DNA from: Halioglobus japonicus
GTDB taxonomy: Bacteria; Pseudomonadota; Gammaproteobacteria; Pseudomonadales; Halieaceae
NCBI GenBank assembly: GCA_902705825.1
Contig: CACSIL010000045.1
Coordinates: 80,113 to 144,112 of the forward strand
Reading direction: 5' to 3'
DNA: 64,000 nucleotides
The notes beneath the pieces are model-generated. The model was not told the origin of the DNA and did not search any database. It saw only the letters and a list, made by a program, of their open reading frames with translations. A program made the position numbers and the translations under genes. Below, piece after piece: positions 48,149 through 56,825 of this stretch. How positions within the stretch are numbered: position 1 is the first letter of the stretch; each line of letters begins with the position of its first letter.

Positions 48149-49810
48149 ATGGACGACACACCAGCCAGTAATTTCCTGCAAACCATCATCGGTGATGATA
48201 TCGCCAGCGGCCGCGTGGCCACTGTCGTGACCCGATTTCCGCCGGAGCCTAACGGTTTCCTGCATATCGGTCATGCCAAATCTATCAGCGTCAACTTCGG
48301 ATTGGCGGAGGCCAATGGCGGGCGCTGTAACCTCCGTTTTGACGATACCAACCCGGAAAAGGAATCCAGCGTGTATATCGAGGCTATTGTTGCCGATGTG
48401 CGCTGGCTGGGTTACCAGTGGGATGGCGATATCCGCTATGCCTCCTCCTATTTCCAGCAGTTTTACGACTGGGCCGTGTACCTCATCAAGGAAAATAATG
48501 CCTATGTGTGCGATCTCAATGCCGATGAGGCGCGGGAGTATCGCGGCACATTGACTGAACCCGGGCGCAACAGCCCCTATCGGGAGCGCAGTGTTGAGGA
48601 GAATCTCGATCTGCTCGCCCGTATGAAAGCGGGTGAATTCGCCGAGGGCGCAAAAGTACTGCGAGCGAAAATAGATATGAGTTCGCCCAATATGAATATG
48701 CGTGATCCCATCCTGTACCGCATACGCAAAGTGACTCACCATCAGACGGGTAATGACTGGTCAATTTATCCCACCTACGATTTTGCCCACGGCCAGGAAG
48801 ACGCCATAGAAGGGGTTACACATTCCATCTGTACGCTGGAATTCGAAGACCACCGTCCCTTGTACGAATGGTTTCTGGATCACTTGCCGGTTCCCTCGCG
48901 GCCCCGGCAGTACGAATTTGGCCGGTTGAACCCCAGTTACACCGTGACCAGCAAGCGCAAGCTCAAGCAACTGGTGGACGAGCAAATCGTGGATGGCTGG
49001 GATGATCCACGCATGCCCACGATTTCTGGTATGCGCAGGCGCGGCTACACTGCAGCCTCTATCCGTCGTTTCTGCGAGATGATCGGTACCACGCGCAGTG
49101 ATGGCGTGGTGGATGTGGCGATGCTGGAATTTGCCATTCGCGAAGATCTCAATGAAAACGCCGTGCGCGGGATGTGTGTGCTCAACCCGCTGAAAGTCGT
49201 GCTCACGGATTATCCCGAGGACAAGATCGAGACGTTAAGCGCGCCGCGCCACCCAAATCGTGACGATCTGGGGGAGCGGGAGTTGCCGTTCACTCGCGAG
49301 ATTTATATAGATGCGGATGATTTTCGCGGGGAAGCCAACAAAAAATACAAGCGCCTGGTGCTGGGCAAGCGTGTGCGTTTGCGCAATGCCTATGTGATTG
49401 AGGCCGATGAAGTGATAAAGGATGACAACGGCGAAATCACAGAGATCCACGCGCATACCATTCCCGGTACGCTGGGCGAGAACCCCGCCGATGGAATCAA
49501 GCCCAAGGGAGTTATTCACTGGGTGTCTGTCGCTCAGGGTGTGCCTGCTGAAGTGCGCCTGTACGACCGGTTGTTCAATCACGAGGCGCCGGACAAGGGC
49601 GACAATATGTTCATGGATCACATCAATCCTGAATCACTGAGCATCGTCACCAACGCATGGATAGAGCCTGCACTGGCTGCGGCGTCCAGGGAACAGCAGT
49701 TCCAATTTGAGCGCGAGGGTTACTTTGTGGCGGACCGTTTTGACCACAGCGCCGATAAACCGGTATTTAACAAGACAATCGGCCTGCGCGATACCTGGGT
49801 TGATGGATGA
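48149..49810 (+). CDS. glnS: Glutaminyl-tRNA synthetase
   Basis: 553 residues of a class I synthetase. The HIGH motif is in [17 protein letters not shown] near residue 37, and a KMSKS-like SKRKL is near residue 268. The C-terminal anticodon-binding beta-barrels follow. It charges tRNA-Gln directly, which implies no obligate Gln transamidation. cysS follows 10 bases later, a common gammaproteobacterial pairing. Confidence 0.97.
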   Translation: MDDTPASNFLQTIIGDDIASGRVATVVTRFPPEPNGFLHIGHAKSISVNFGLAEANGGRCNLRFDDTNPEKESSVYIEAIVADVRWLGYQWDGDIRYASSYFQQFYDWAVYLIKENNAYVCDLNADEAREYRGTLTEPGRNSPYRERSVEENLDLLARMKAGEFAEGAKVLRAKIDMSSPNMNMRDPILYRIRKVTHHQTGNDWSIYPTYDFAHGQEDAIEGVTHSICTLEFEDHRPLYEWFLDHLPVPSRPRQYEFGRLNPSYTVTSKRKLKQLVDEQIVDGWDDPRMPTISGMRRRGYTAASIRRFCEMIGTTRSDGVVDVAMLEFAIREDLNENAVRGMCVLNPLKVVLTDYPEDKIETLSAPRHPNRDDLGERELPFTREIYIDADDFRGEANKKYKRLVLGKRVRLRNAYVIEADEVIKDDNGEITEIHAHTIPGTLGENPADGIKPKGVIHWVSVAQGVPAEVRLYDRLFNHEAPDKGDNMFMDHINPESLSIVTNAWIEPALAAASREQQFQFEREGYFVADRFDHSADKPVFNKTIGLRDTWVDG

Positions 49811-49820
49811 GGGGGCAACG

Positions 49821-51203
49821 ATGAGTCTTAAACTTTACAATACCTTGAGCGGCCGTAAGGAAACGTTCGAGCCGCTGGTGCCTGAAACCGTGACCATGTA
49901 TGTCTGTGGCCCCACGGTGTACAACCTGGCACATATTGGCAACGCGCGCCCGGTCGTAGTGTTCGATACGCTGTTCCGTCTGCTGCAAACGCACTATGAC
50001 ACTGTGACCTATGCGCGCAACATCACCGATATCGATGACAAGATCATTGCGGCGGCGCGCGAGGGACAGCGCGGCATAGAGTCTGTCACTGAGGAATACA
50101 CAGCCAAGTTCCGCGAAGATATGGCGCAGCTCAATGCGCTGCCGCCGACACTGGAGCCGCAGGCAACCCAGAACATCGATGCGATGATCGCCCTTACTGC
50201 CACGCTGCTGGAAAAAGGTCACGCCTATGAGGCGCAGGGCCATGTATTGTTTGCGGTTGAATCGATGGAAGATTACGGCAAATTATCCAAACGCTCTCTG
50301 GACGATATGCTGGCAGGCGCCAGAGTAGAGGTTGCCGATTACAAACGGCACCCGGGCGATTTCGTGCTGTGGAAGCCCGCCAGCGACGAAGACCCGGGTT
50401 GGGACAGTCCCTGGGGACGAGGGCGGCCGGGGTGGCACCTTGAATGCTCGGCGATGATTCGCGAGCACCTGGGTGACACCATCGATATACACGGCGGCGG
50501 CCGCGATCTGATTTTCCCTCATCACGAAAATGAAATCGCCCAGAGTCGATGTGCACATGGTGGCGATTACGTGCGCTACTGGATGCACAATGCCTACCTT
50601 GATATAGACGGTGAGAAAATGTCCAAGTCACTGGGCAATTTTCGCACTGTACGCGATCTGCTGAAAAGCTATCGCGGCGAGGTGCTACGCTTTGCGCTGC
50701 TGTCAGCACAATATCGCTCACCACTGAATTTCTCTGTGGAGTTGTTAGATCAGGCGCAGGCCACTCTCGACAGTCTGTACAGCACGCTGCGCGATGTGGC
50801 AGATGTCGATGTGGATATGGAGGTCAGCCTGGTAGACGAACCGTTCTATCACGCGTTAAACGATGATCTGAATACGCCTGTTGCGATTGCGGAGATTCAC
50901 GCCCTTGCCAAGCAGTTGCACAAAGCGGCGCCCGAGGACAAGCCCGGACTGAAAGGTCGCATACTGGCGGCGGGAAATCTGTTGGGTATTCTCGAGCAGG
51001 ACGCGGTGGAGTGGCTGCAGGGTAACGCTGCGTCCGGCGCCATTTCAGCCGAGGAAGTCGAAGCACTGATTGAGGAGCGCCTCGCGGCCAAGCTCGCCAA
51101 GAATTATGCGCGGGCCGATGAAGTACGCGAGGAGTTGCTAGCGCAGGGTGTGGTGCTGGAGGATTCCCGCGAAGGTACGCAGTGGAAGCGTAAGTCGGAT
51201 TGA
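49821..51203 (+). CDS. cysS: Cysteinyl-tRNA synthetase
   Basis: About 460 residues. The HIGH-type AHIGNARP near residue 36 and KMSKSLGN near residue 267 are intact, and the Zn-binding residues include Cys28 in YVCGPT and the HHENEIAQS stretch. It charges tRNA-Cys. ATG 49821 has GAGGGGG about 7 bases upstream; an open frame from 49707 lies within glnS. Its 3' end leads into the unusual repeat region at 51.2-51.6 kb. Confidence 0.97.
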   Translation: MSLKLYNTLSGRKETFEPLVPETVTMYVCGPTVYNLAHIGNARPVVVFDTLFRLLQTHYDTVTYARNITDIDDKIIAAAREGQRGIESVTEEYTAKFREDMAQLNALPPTLEPQATQNIDAMIALTATLLEKGHAYEAQGHVLFAVESMEDYGKLSKRSLDDMLAGARVEVADYKRHPGDFVLWKPASDEDPGWDSPWGRGRPGWHLECSAMIREHLGDTIDIHGGGRDLIFPHHENEIAQSRCAHGGDYVRYWMHNAYLDIDGEKMSKSLGNFRTVRDLLKSYRGEVLRFALLSAQYRSPLNFSVELLDQAQATLDSLYSTLRDVADVDVDMEVSLVDEPFYHALNDDLNTPVAIAEIHALAKQLHKAAPEDKPGLKGRILAAGNLLGILEQDAVEWLQGNAASGAISAEEVEALIEERLAAKLAKNYARADEVREELLAQGVVLEDSREGTQWKRKSD

Positions 51204-51249
51204 CCATAGCGTCATTCTGAAAGTGATTTTTGGGGTCGAGTGAGTCGAC

Positions 51250-51338
51250 GGGCTGGTGCTCCAGAAGACATTTCAGTCGCTCCCGGGGTGCCGGATCAAC
51301 GAATTCGCTTGGTGAAACGCCTTCTGGAACACGAGCCC
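51250..51338. repeat. Hairpin A: imperfect inverted repeat after cysS
   Basis: Eighteen bases at 51250-51267 (beginning GGGCTGGTG) pair with 51321-51338 (ending GAGCCC), with two mismatches. The 53-base loop holds TCAGTCGCTCC (51273-51283) and GAATTCGCTTGGTGA (51301-51315). Both are complementary to the loop region of the next hairpin. Confidence 0.75.
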
Positions 51339-51411
51339 TGCATCGCAAAGCTACGGCGCACGAGAGCCAAATTGGAAAGTTTTAGTGATCTACCTAGGTG
51401 GCACAGAGTTA

Positions 51412-51488
51412 GGTTACGGATACCCAATGTGTTTCTCACCAAGCGAATTCCGTGGAGCGACTGAGAAACACATTGGGTATCCGTAACC
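51412..51488. repeat. Hairpin B: perfect 27-bp inverted repeat
   Basis: The arm 51412-51438 (starting GGTTACGGATACCC) is the exact reverse complement of 51462-51488 (ending CCGTAACC), with a 23-base loop. The loop and arm edge at 51436-51450 and 51454-51464 match the reverse complement of the loop of hairpin A. There is no T-run and no coding content. Confidence 0.9.
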
Positions 51489-51584
51489 GGCAAGCGTGGC
51501 GATTTCCCATGCCAGCAGGAATGACGATTTCTCGTAACCGGCAGGGATGGTGATTTCCCGCCACCGGCAGGAAGGGCAACTCCC
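51483..51584. repeat. Four degenerate tandem units of about 23-28 bases
   Basis: Units start near 51483, 51511, 51534 and 51560 and share an ACCGGCAGG-x-ATGG-x-GATTTCC-like consensus. The first unit begins inside the right arm of hairpin B. The sequence runs to within 20 bases of the folD stop codon. Confidence 0.7.
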
Positions 51585-51601
51585 TGGGGCCGGGATCGAA
51601 C

Positions 51602-52447
51602 CTACGCCAAGCTTTTTTCGCCCGATACAACACTCTGCATGATCAGGGTGTTGATCGTCATTGGCCCAACACCGCCCGGAACTGGCGTGTAGGCAGAGGC
51701 TCGCTCCACCAGCGGTGCCAACTCGATATCGCCGACGCCGCCCGGGTGGTAGCCAGCGTCAACCACGACTGCACCGTCTTTTACCCAGTCAGCTTTGATG
51801 AATTCCGGCTTGCCCACGGCACCGACCAGAATATCGGCCTGCGCGATGATGCTCGGAAGGTCTTTGGTACGGGAGTGGCAGATGGTCACTGTGGCATTTT
51901 TTTGCAGCAGCATCATGGCCATGGGCTTGCCGAGGATCGGACTGCGGCCGACGACAACCGCATGTTTGCCTTCAATTTCAATCCCGTAGTGCTCGAGGAT
52001 GCGCATGATGCCCTGGGGCGTGGCACAACCGTAGGCGTCCTCGCCCATCGCCATGCGGCCGAAACCGAGGCATGTTACGCCGTCTACGTCCTTGGACAGG
52101 GCGATAGCGTCAAAGCAGGCGCGCTCGTCGATTTGCTCTGGAACGGGGTGTTGTAACAGGATGCCGTGTACATTGGGGTCGTTGTTCAGCTCGTCAATAC
52201 GCGCCAACAGCTGCTCGGTAGTGGTCGAGGAGGGCATTTCTACCGCAAGCGATTCCATACCCACCCTGCGGCAGGCGTTGCCTTTCATTTTGACGTAAGT
52301 GGCGGAGGCGGGGTCATCACCGACCAGGATAGTCGCCAGTATCGGTGTTCTGCCGCCAGATTGCGCTTTTAACTGGTCTACCCGCGCCAGTAAGTCAGCT
52401 TCAGATTGTGCTGCCAGGGATTTGCCGTCCAGGACGAGTGCAGACAT
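51602..52447 (-). CDS. folD: Methylenetetrahydrofolate dehydrogenase / methenyltetrahydrofolate cyclohydrolase
   Basis: 281 residues. Catalytic Tyr51 and Lys55 occur in TYVKMK, and the NADP loop [11 protein letters not shown] near residue 166 and PGGVGPMT near 260 are intact. It supplies formyl and methylene groups for purines, thymidylate and methionine. It is convergent with cysS across the repeat region. Its promoter is not obvious on the minus strand. Confidence 0.97.
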   Translation of the reverse strand: MSALVLDGKSLAAQSEADLLARVDQLKAQSGGRTPILATILVGDDPASATYVKMKGNACRRVGMESLAVEMPSSTTTEQLLARIDELNNDPNVHGILLQHPVPEQIDERACFDAIALSKDVDGVTCLGFGRMAMGEDAYGCATPQGIMRILEHYGIEIEGKHAVVVGRSPILGKPMAMMLLQKNATVTICHSRTKDLPSIIAQADILVGAVGKPEFIKADWVKDGAVVVDAGYHPGGVGDIELAPLVERASAYTPVPGGVGPMTINTLIMQSVVSGEKSLA

Positions 52448-52601
52448 GCGGTGTGATCCTCAGATTTTCGGTAGATTACGGGGGCCAGAAGGCGTGACAA
52501 AGAGCCAGTAGCCTGCGTTAGCGGGCGTATTGTCCCATGAGAGCTTGTGTCAGTGAAAGAGCAGGCGTAAATTTGTCGTTCGTCGTTGCTGATTTTTAGC
52601 G

Positions 52602-52630
52602 TTGACGCTTGCCGGAGGGCTGAGTATGAT
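52602..52630 (+). promoter_or_regulatory. Promoter of tRNA-Pro
   Basis: TTGACG (52602-52607), 17 bases, then TATGAT (52625-52630) followed by a GC-rich GCGCCC discriminator of the kind found at stable-RNA promoters under stringent control. The tRNA starts about 80 bases downstream. Confidence 0.75.
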
Positions 52631-52709
52631 GCGCCCTCCTGAAAAACAGGGCTCGGCGGTAACGCCTGTATGACATCACCCTTGTGTGGAGTCATCATTG
52701 TAAGAATAT

Positions 52710-52786
52710 CGGGGTATAGCGCAGTCTGGTAGCGCGCCTGCTTTGGGAGCAGGATGTCGGGAGTTCGAATCTCTCTACCCCGACCA
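52710..52786 (+). tRNA. tRNA-Pro (anticodon TGG)
   Basis: A complete 77-base cloverleaf beginning CGGGGTATAGC, with an encoded CCA end. The anticodon stem CCTGC/GCAGG encloses TTTGGGA with TGG at 52744-52746, and the T-arm has GTTCGAA. The C1 start is characteristic of proline tRNA. Confidence 0.96.
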
Positions 52787-52979
52787 CTTACACATCTTCA
52801 TTTAGCTTTCCCACCACTGAAAATATTCCCGCCCAGTTGGCATTGCTAGCGGCTGCACAAAATTGTGCGCATTTGGCGTTGTGTAGGCTGCCTGCGGCAT
52901 CATGCTAGTATTCCTCCCGCACAATGTGCCCAGGCACAACTGAATTTGAATCGCAGTCAGGGAGGCAGGGCCCGCATCG

Positions 52980-54119
52980 ATGTTACAGGCAATTGTTAAC
53001 GGTCAGGTTTTCGACGGTGCGAGTTTGCACACCGATAAGGCCGTGCTTATCGACGGAACACGCATTCTCGCTCTGTTAGACCCCGGGCAGCTTCCCGATG
53101 GTGTCGCGGCGACCTATGATCTGGAAGGCGGAATTCTTCTACCGGGTTTTATCGATCTGCAGGTCAACGGTGGAGGAGGGGTGTTATTTACGGCCAGGCC
53201 GACCATCGACAGTCTTCGCACTATTGGCGCTGCACACCGAACGACGGGTACCACCGGTTTTCTGCCGACGTTGATCACTGCTGACTATGACGTGATGCGT
53301 GCGGCCGTGGCGGCTGTCGAGCAGGCTATTGCTGAAGGCGTACCGGGCATACTGGGTATCCATCTGGAGGGCCCATTCCTGAATCCTCAGCGCCGTGGGG
53401 TGCATGACGCAGGCAAGTTCTGCGCGCTGGATCAGGCAGGGTTTGACATCATCACCTCGCTGGCGGCAGGCACAACGCTTGTCACCCTGGCTCCTGAGCT
53501 GACATCGCCTGCAATGATCCGCCAACTGGTGGATGCGGGCGTGATAGTCAGCTGCGGTCACAGCGCGGCAAGCTATGCACAGGCGCGCGAAGCGCTGGCG
53601 GCCGGCGCCACCGGCTGCACTCACTTGTTCAATGCGATGACACCGCTGCAAAGCCGCGAGCCGGGTATGGTGGGTGCTGCGCTGGAAGATGAGAACAGCT
53701 GGTTCGGTATTATCGCCGATGGCCACCATATCCACCCGGCGGCCTTTCGTATTGCTGTGTCAGCAAAGAAAACCGGCGGCGCAATTCTGGTGACGGATGC
53801 AATGCCTACGGTCGGTTCTGAGCGCAAGTCTTTTGAGCTGGATGGTGAGATCATTAGCGCCAGTAACGGCCGGCTAACGAACGCAGAGGGCACTCTGGCG
53901 GGCTCTGATCTGGATATGTTGTCTGCCGTGAACAACGCAGCCCGCTTTGCCGGGTTGGATTGGTTGGAAGCCGTGCGTATGGCGACAGTCTATCCGGCCA
54001 GGGCACTTGGGCTGGATGGAGAGCTCGGTGCTATCAAGCCGGGTTATCGGGCCAGTTTGCTGGCGTTGGACACCCGGCACAACATCCGCGACAGCTGGAT
54101 CGACGGTATCAGGGCCTAG
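52980..54119 (+). CDS. nagA: N-acetylglucosamine-6-phosphate deacetylase
   Basis: 379 residues of the amidohydrolase fold. IHLEGPFLNPQRRGVHD near residue 122 holds the metal Glu, and GHSAASY, THLFNAMTPL and DGHHIHP give the His ligands and substrate contacts. TDAMP near residue 265 contains the catalytic Asp. It deacetylates GlcNAc-6-P, feeding amino sugars from wall recycling or chitin into glycolysis. No nagB or transporter lies nearby. Its 3' end overlaps the convergent ThuA-like gene by 11 bases. Confidence 0.95.
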   Translation: MLQAIVNGQVFDGASLHTDKAVLIDGTRILALLDPGQLPDGVAATYDLEGGILLPGFIDLQVNGGGGVLFTARPTIDSLRTIGAAHRTTGTTGFLPTLITADYDVMRAAVAAVEQAIAEGVPGILGIHLEGPFLNPQRRGVHDAGKFCALDQAGFDIITSLAAGTTLVTLAPELTSPAMIRQLVDAGVIVSCGHSAASYAQAREALAAGATGCTHLFNAMTPLQSREPGMVGAALEDENSWFGIIADGHHIHPAAFRIAVSAKKTGGAILVTDAMPTVGSERKSFELDGEIISASNGRLTNAEGTLAGSDLDMLSAVNNAARFAGLDWLEAVRMATVYPARALGLDGELGAIKPGYRASLLALDTRHNIRDSWIDGIRA

Positions 54120-54969
54120 CTGCCACCCACTCAATAGCGTTCAACACCAGTTCCCTGGCGTTGTCATTATCCCAATTGGCGTGATAATGGCCCCCGGTAT
54201 ACCCAAAGCCCCGGCCGCCGCCATCACGCTCATAAGCCCAGGCGACTACCTGCGGGACCTCGTCTGCGACTAACTGGCGCACGGTATCGTTGCCACTGTG
54301 CGCACCGTTCCAGCGATCCATTGTTGAGGCCGGCGCAATTGCACTGAGCACGGGTGTCACGCCGCGCTCAACAAAACGCATATTGAAATACCACTCGTCT
54401 TCCAGACGGAAGGGCTTGATATCCCGAGTGACAGGGTGGGGCGGCAATGCGGTGAATTGCGCTGTCCAATGCGGGTTCACCGACCACCAGGTCTCAAAAT
54501 AGCCGCCTGTTGCGTTAAGCATTGCGTCAGCGGAAGCGCTGCCCTTGGGGACCTCCACACAGTAATGAAGCGCAACCACGCCGACCCCCTCATCAAGCAG
54601 GCGATTGAATGTCTGCAGGTGATCGTTTATCAGGTGTGAGTCGCCACCATCACAGTACATCACCAGTGCGTCTGCACCGTCAAAAATCGACTCATCCGTC
54701 GGCCAGCCGCCATAGACAGTGACCGTTTCTATGGACGCTTGTCGCTCACGCAGTGCAGCTTCCAGCAGCAGTGACCCTTGCTTGTGTTCATGGGCGCCGG
54801 GCAGGTGGCTGTCCGGTCCGGCCAGAAAGACGACTTTGGTCTGCGGCCCCGCAGGCGAAGCGGCGGCATGTTTCTGTACGGAAATCTCTTGGGGACCACA
54901 ACCGGCAAGCAGAAACGCTAGCATCGCCAGGCAGGTTCCCAATCTTGCAGTGCGCTGGTATCTGTCCAT
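54109..54969 (-). CDS. ThuA-like domain lipoprotein
   Basis: 286 residues. A lipoprotein signal peptide has its Cys24 in the LLAGC box. The rest matches the ThuA/trehalose-utilisation fold (class I glutamine amidotransferase-like), with VVFLAGPDSHLPGAHEHKQG near residue 46 and VVALHYCVE near 130. The mature part ends with a conserved FGYTGGHYHANW segment. ThuA-like proteins are linked to sugar or lactone metabolism, but the enzyme activity is uncertain. It is placed at the outer membrane or periplasm by the lipobox. Confidence 0.82.
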   Translation of the reverse strand: MDRYQRTARLGTCLAMLAFLLAGCGPQEISVQKHAAASPAGPQTKVVFLAGPDSHLPGAHEHKQGSLLLEAALRERQASIETVTVYGGWPTDESIFDGADALVMYCDGGDSHLINDHLQTFNRLLDEGVGVVALHYCVEVPKGSASADAMLNATGGYFETWWSVNPHWTAQFTALPPHPVTRDIKPFRLEDEWYFNMRFVERGVTPVLSAIAPASTMDRWNGAHSGNDTVRQLVADEVPQVVAWAYERDGGGRGFGYTGGHYHANWDNDNARELVLNAIEWVAARP

Positions 54970-55055
54970 GAAATCTGCCTTAGGTGCTTTGCGTGTGTTT
55001 CAGTGCATAATAGGCAAGCTTGAGTATGCTATTCAAGCAGTTCGATGCGCTAAAC

Positions 55056-55085
55056 TTGACACCTATAGACAGCTAAAGCTACCAT
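55056..55085 (+). promoter_or_regulatory. Predicted promoter of tRNA-His
   Basis: A perfect TTGACA at 55056-55061, then 18 bases and TACCAT (55080-55085) followed by a GC-rich discriminator. It lies about 100 bases before the tRNA. Confidence 0.5.
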
Positions 55086-55188
55086 GCGCGCCGCGTCAAC
55101 AGAGGCGTTCGTCCGTAACTCATTGTTTGCGGCAAGGACGCAGCGCAATTGATCAAGCGGATCAAATCTCTTTCAACCACGATACAAT

Positions 55189-55265
55189 GGTGGCCGTAGC
55201 TCAACAGGTAGAGCACCGGATTGTGACTCCGGAGGTAGCGGGTTCAAGACCCGTCGGCCACCCCA
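55189..55265 (+). tRNA. tRNA-His (anticodon GTG)
   Basis: A complete 77-base gene with encoded CCA. The anticodon stem encloses TTGTGAC with GTG in the centre. The extra G(-1) typical of histidine tRNA pairs with C73. The T-arm is GTTCAAG. Confidence 0.96.
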
Positions 55266-55633
55266 TCCAAATTACTTCCCAGCCAACCCTGGTCTCTGCT
55301 GCAGCCACTGTCGAGTCTGCCGCTGTATTCAATGCCGATACTCAAGCCATGCCCATTGCTGGCTGCAAGGCCCAACACGTCGTCTGTGGGGAGCATACCG
55401 AGCGCAATCTGTTGATCTGAACAAGCTCGCGCGTATTCCCCTGGAAATGTTCAATAGTGTGATTGGAATCACGCCCACCACCCCAGAATTGGGGGTGCTG
55501 AGCTTTTTCAGTGCCCGCTACTATCTTCGATGAGTTGCGCGGTTGCGCGATCATCCGATCGCAAATCCCTTTCTCAATCTGACGGATGGTTTTCCGTTTC
55601 ACAGCGACAGATTTTTCTCTATTGGGGGAGACA
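55266..55633. other. Gap after tRNA-His, no gene seen
   Basis: 368 bases. It holds a 6-bp hairpin (CACCCC 55479-55484 with GGGGTG 55492-55497) followed 6 bases later by TTTTT (55504-55508), a weak terminator candidate for the tRNA transcript. Near the end a GGGGGAG ribosome-binding site precedes the lipoprotein ATG. Nothing else is recognised. Confidence 0.45.
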
Positions 55634-56656
55634 ATGAAAGTAATCTACTTGGCTTTGGCGAGCGCAGTCTTTATTGGCGGCTGTGCGGCAGGCGGTGGCG
55701 CGATTACACCAGAGAAACAAACAGGTGTATTTGGGCAAGAGAATGACAAGGTCAGTGTTACCACTGCCGAGGCATTTAAAGGTAAAAAGGATGTGGTGAT
55801 CGGCAGTTTCAAAGTGGGCTTTATTGAATATAAACGCGCGTCTGAAACTGCCGGCGGCGGTATGTTTTCAGACAACGCTGCGGCAACCACCAAGGTTAAG
55901 GCGAACCTCTTGGGGGTGCCAAAAAGTACTATGCAGGCCATTACAGATGCGGCGTACAAGGACTTCGTCGCCCAACTGGAGGCCAACGGCTACAATGTAC
56001 TGGATCGATCGACGCTGACATCAACAGATGCTTATAAGAAAGCTACCAGTGCGACGAGCCCAACACAGTACGATGATATTAAACTGGCAATGAAATCCGA
56101 TGTTGTTTATTTCGCGCCAACCGGGCAAGAACTCTTCTTTATGGTGGGTGAAAAATCAAGCGCATTCGGTGGCCTGAGCAGCGGCATCGGGTTCAGCAAT
56201 CCCGGGATGGCGTTCCAGGTTGTCGCAGACACCGACAAACTGGCGATCGTGACGGCAAACTATGTGGTTAACTTCGTCAATACCGAAGGCTATGGCGGCT
56301 CCCATCGCTCAACCTCTTCGGTGTCGCTGGATCCTGGCCTGTCGGTTGTGCCGGGCAGTTCGGTGGGTATCATTGGCGGTTACGACGGCACATTCAGCAC
56401 AAATATCGGTTCGATCTCACTGGGTCAGCCTGTCTATACCATGGACGAGTTTGGCACAATTGAGGAAACAACCTCGACAGCTGAAAGTGCCGCCGGGGTC
56501 TTCAGTATGGTCGTCGGAGGCCTTTCAGGTACCAGCTCAATTAACAGCGGGACGTACGCTGTAACTGCGGATCCACAGGCGTATGAGTCGCTCACCGAAG
56601 GCTTGCTCAAAGATGCGAATTCGCAATTGGTGTCTGCAATGGCGGCGAATCGCTAG
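55634..56656 (+). CDS. Orphan lipoprotein, function unknown
   Basis: About 340 residues. It has a signal peptide and lipobox FIGGC with Cys17, followed by a Gly/Ala spacer. The mature protein alternates short hydrophobic strands with Gly/Ser/Thr-rich loops (VSLDPGLSVVPGSSVGIIGGYDG), suggesting a beta-rich periplasmic domain. I do not recognise the family. ATG 55634 has a strong GGGGGAG close upstream, which outranks the earlier in-frame start at 55586. It has no operon partner. Confidence 0.75.
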   Translation: MKVIYLALASAVFIGGCAAGGGAITPEKQTGVFGQENDKVSVTTAEAFKGKKDVVIGSFKVGFIEYKRASETAGGGMFSDNAAATTKVKANLLGVPKSTMQAITDAAYKDFVAQLEANGYNVLDRSTLTSTDAYKKATSATSPTQYDDIKLAMKSDVVYFAPTGQELFFMVGEKSSAFGGLSSGIGFSNPGMAFQVVADTDKLAIVTANYVVNFVNTEGYGGSHRSTSSVSLDPGLSVVPGSSVGIIGGYDGTFSTNIGSISLGQPVYTMDEFGTIEETTSTAESAAGVFSMVVGGLSGTSSINSGTYAVTADPQAYESLTEGLLKDANSQLVSAMAANR

Positions 56657-56825
56657 TATGTAAACGCGGCTTGCAGGGCGCCTGATGGAACAGGCGTACC
56701 TGCTCGATCAGCGTTGCCGCAGCAACCCGGTTGAGACTGGGCCGATACTTGATACGCTGGTGATCTGTCGGTTCTGGTCTTTAATCGCGCAGAGAATCCG
56801 TTACTCCACTGAATTGATGCTTACG

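Noticed and set aside
51412-51488. Integron attC site
   Set aside because: The boundary bases are in the wrong orientation for attC core sites, the arms are perfectly paired over 27 bases, and no integrase is nearby.
51483-51584. CRISPR array
   Set aside because: The units are degenerate and contiguous with no spacers, and no cas genes occur.
51583-51608. T-arm-like sequence on the minus strand (GGTTCGATCCC)
   Set aside because: It overlaps the folD stop, the T-stem has a mismatch, and no other tRNA arms surround it. It could be a tRNA fragment but is not a gene.
55183-55188. TACAAT as the tRNA-His -10 box
   Set aside because: It abuts the mature tRNA, so transcription would begin inside the gene. 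The upstream TTGACA is preferred.
54719-55420. 233-residue open frame spanning the tRNA-His region
   Set aside because: It runs through a complete tRNA gene and the ThuA gene on the other strand, so it cannot be a real gene.
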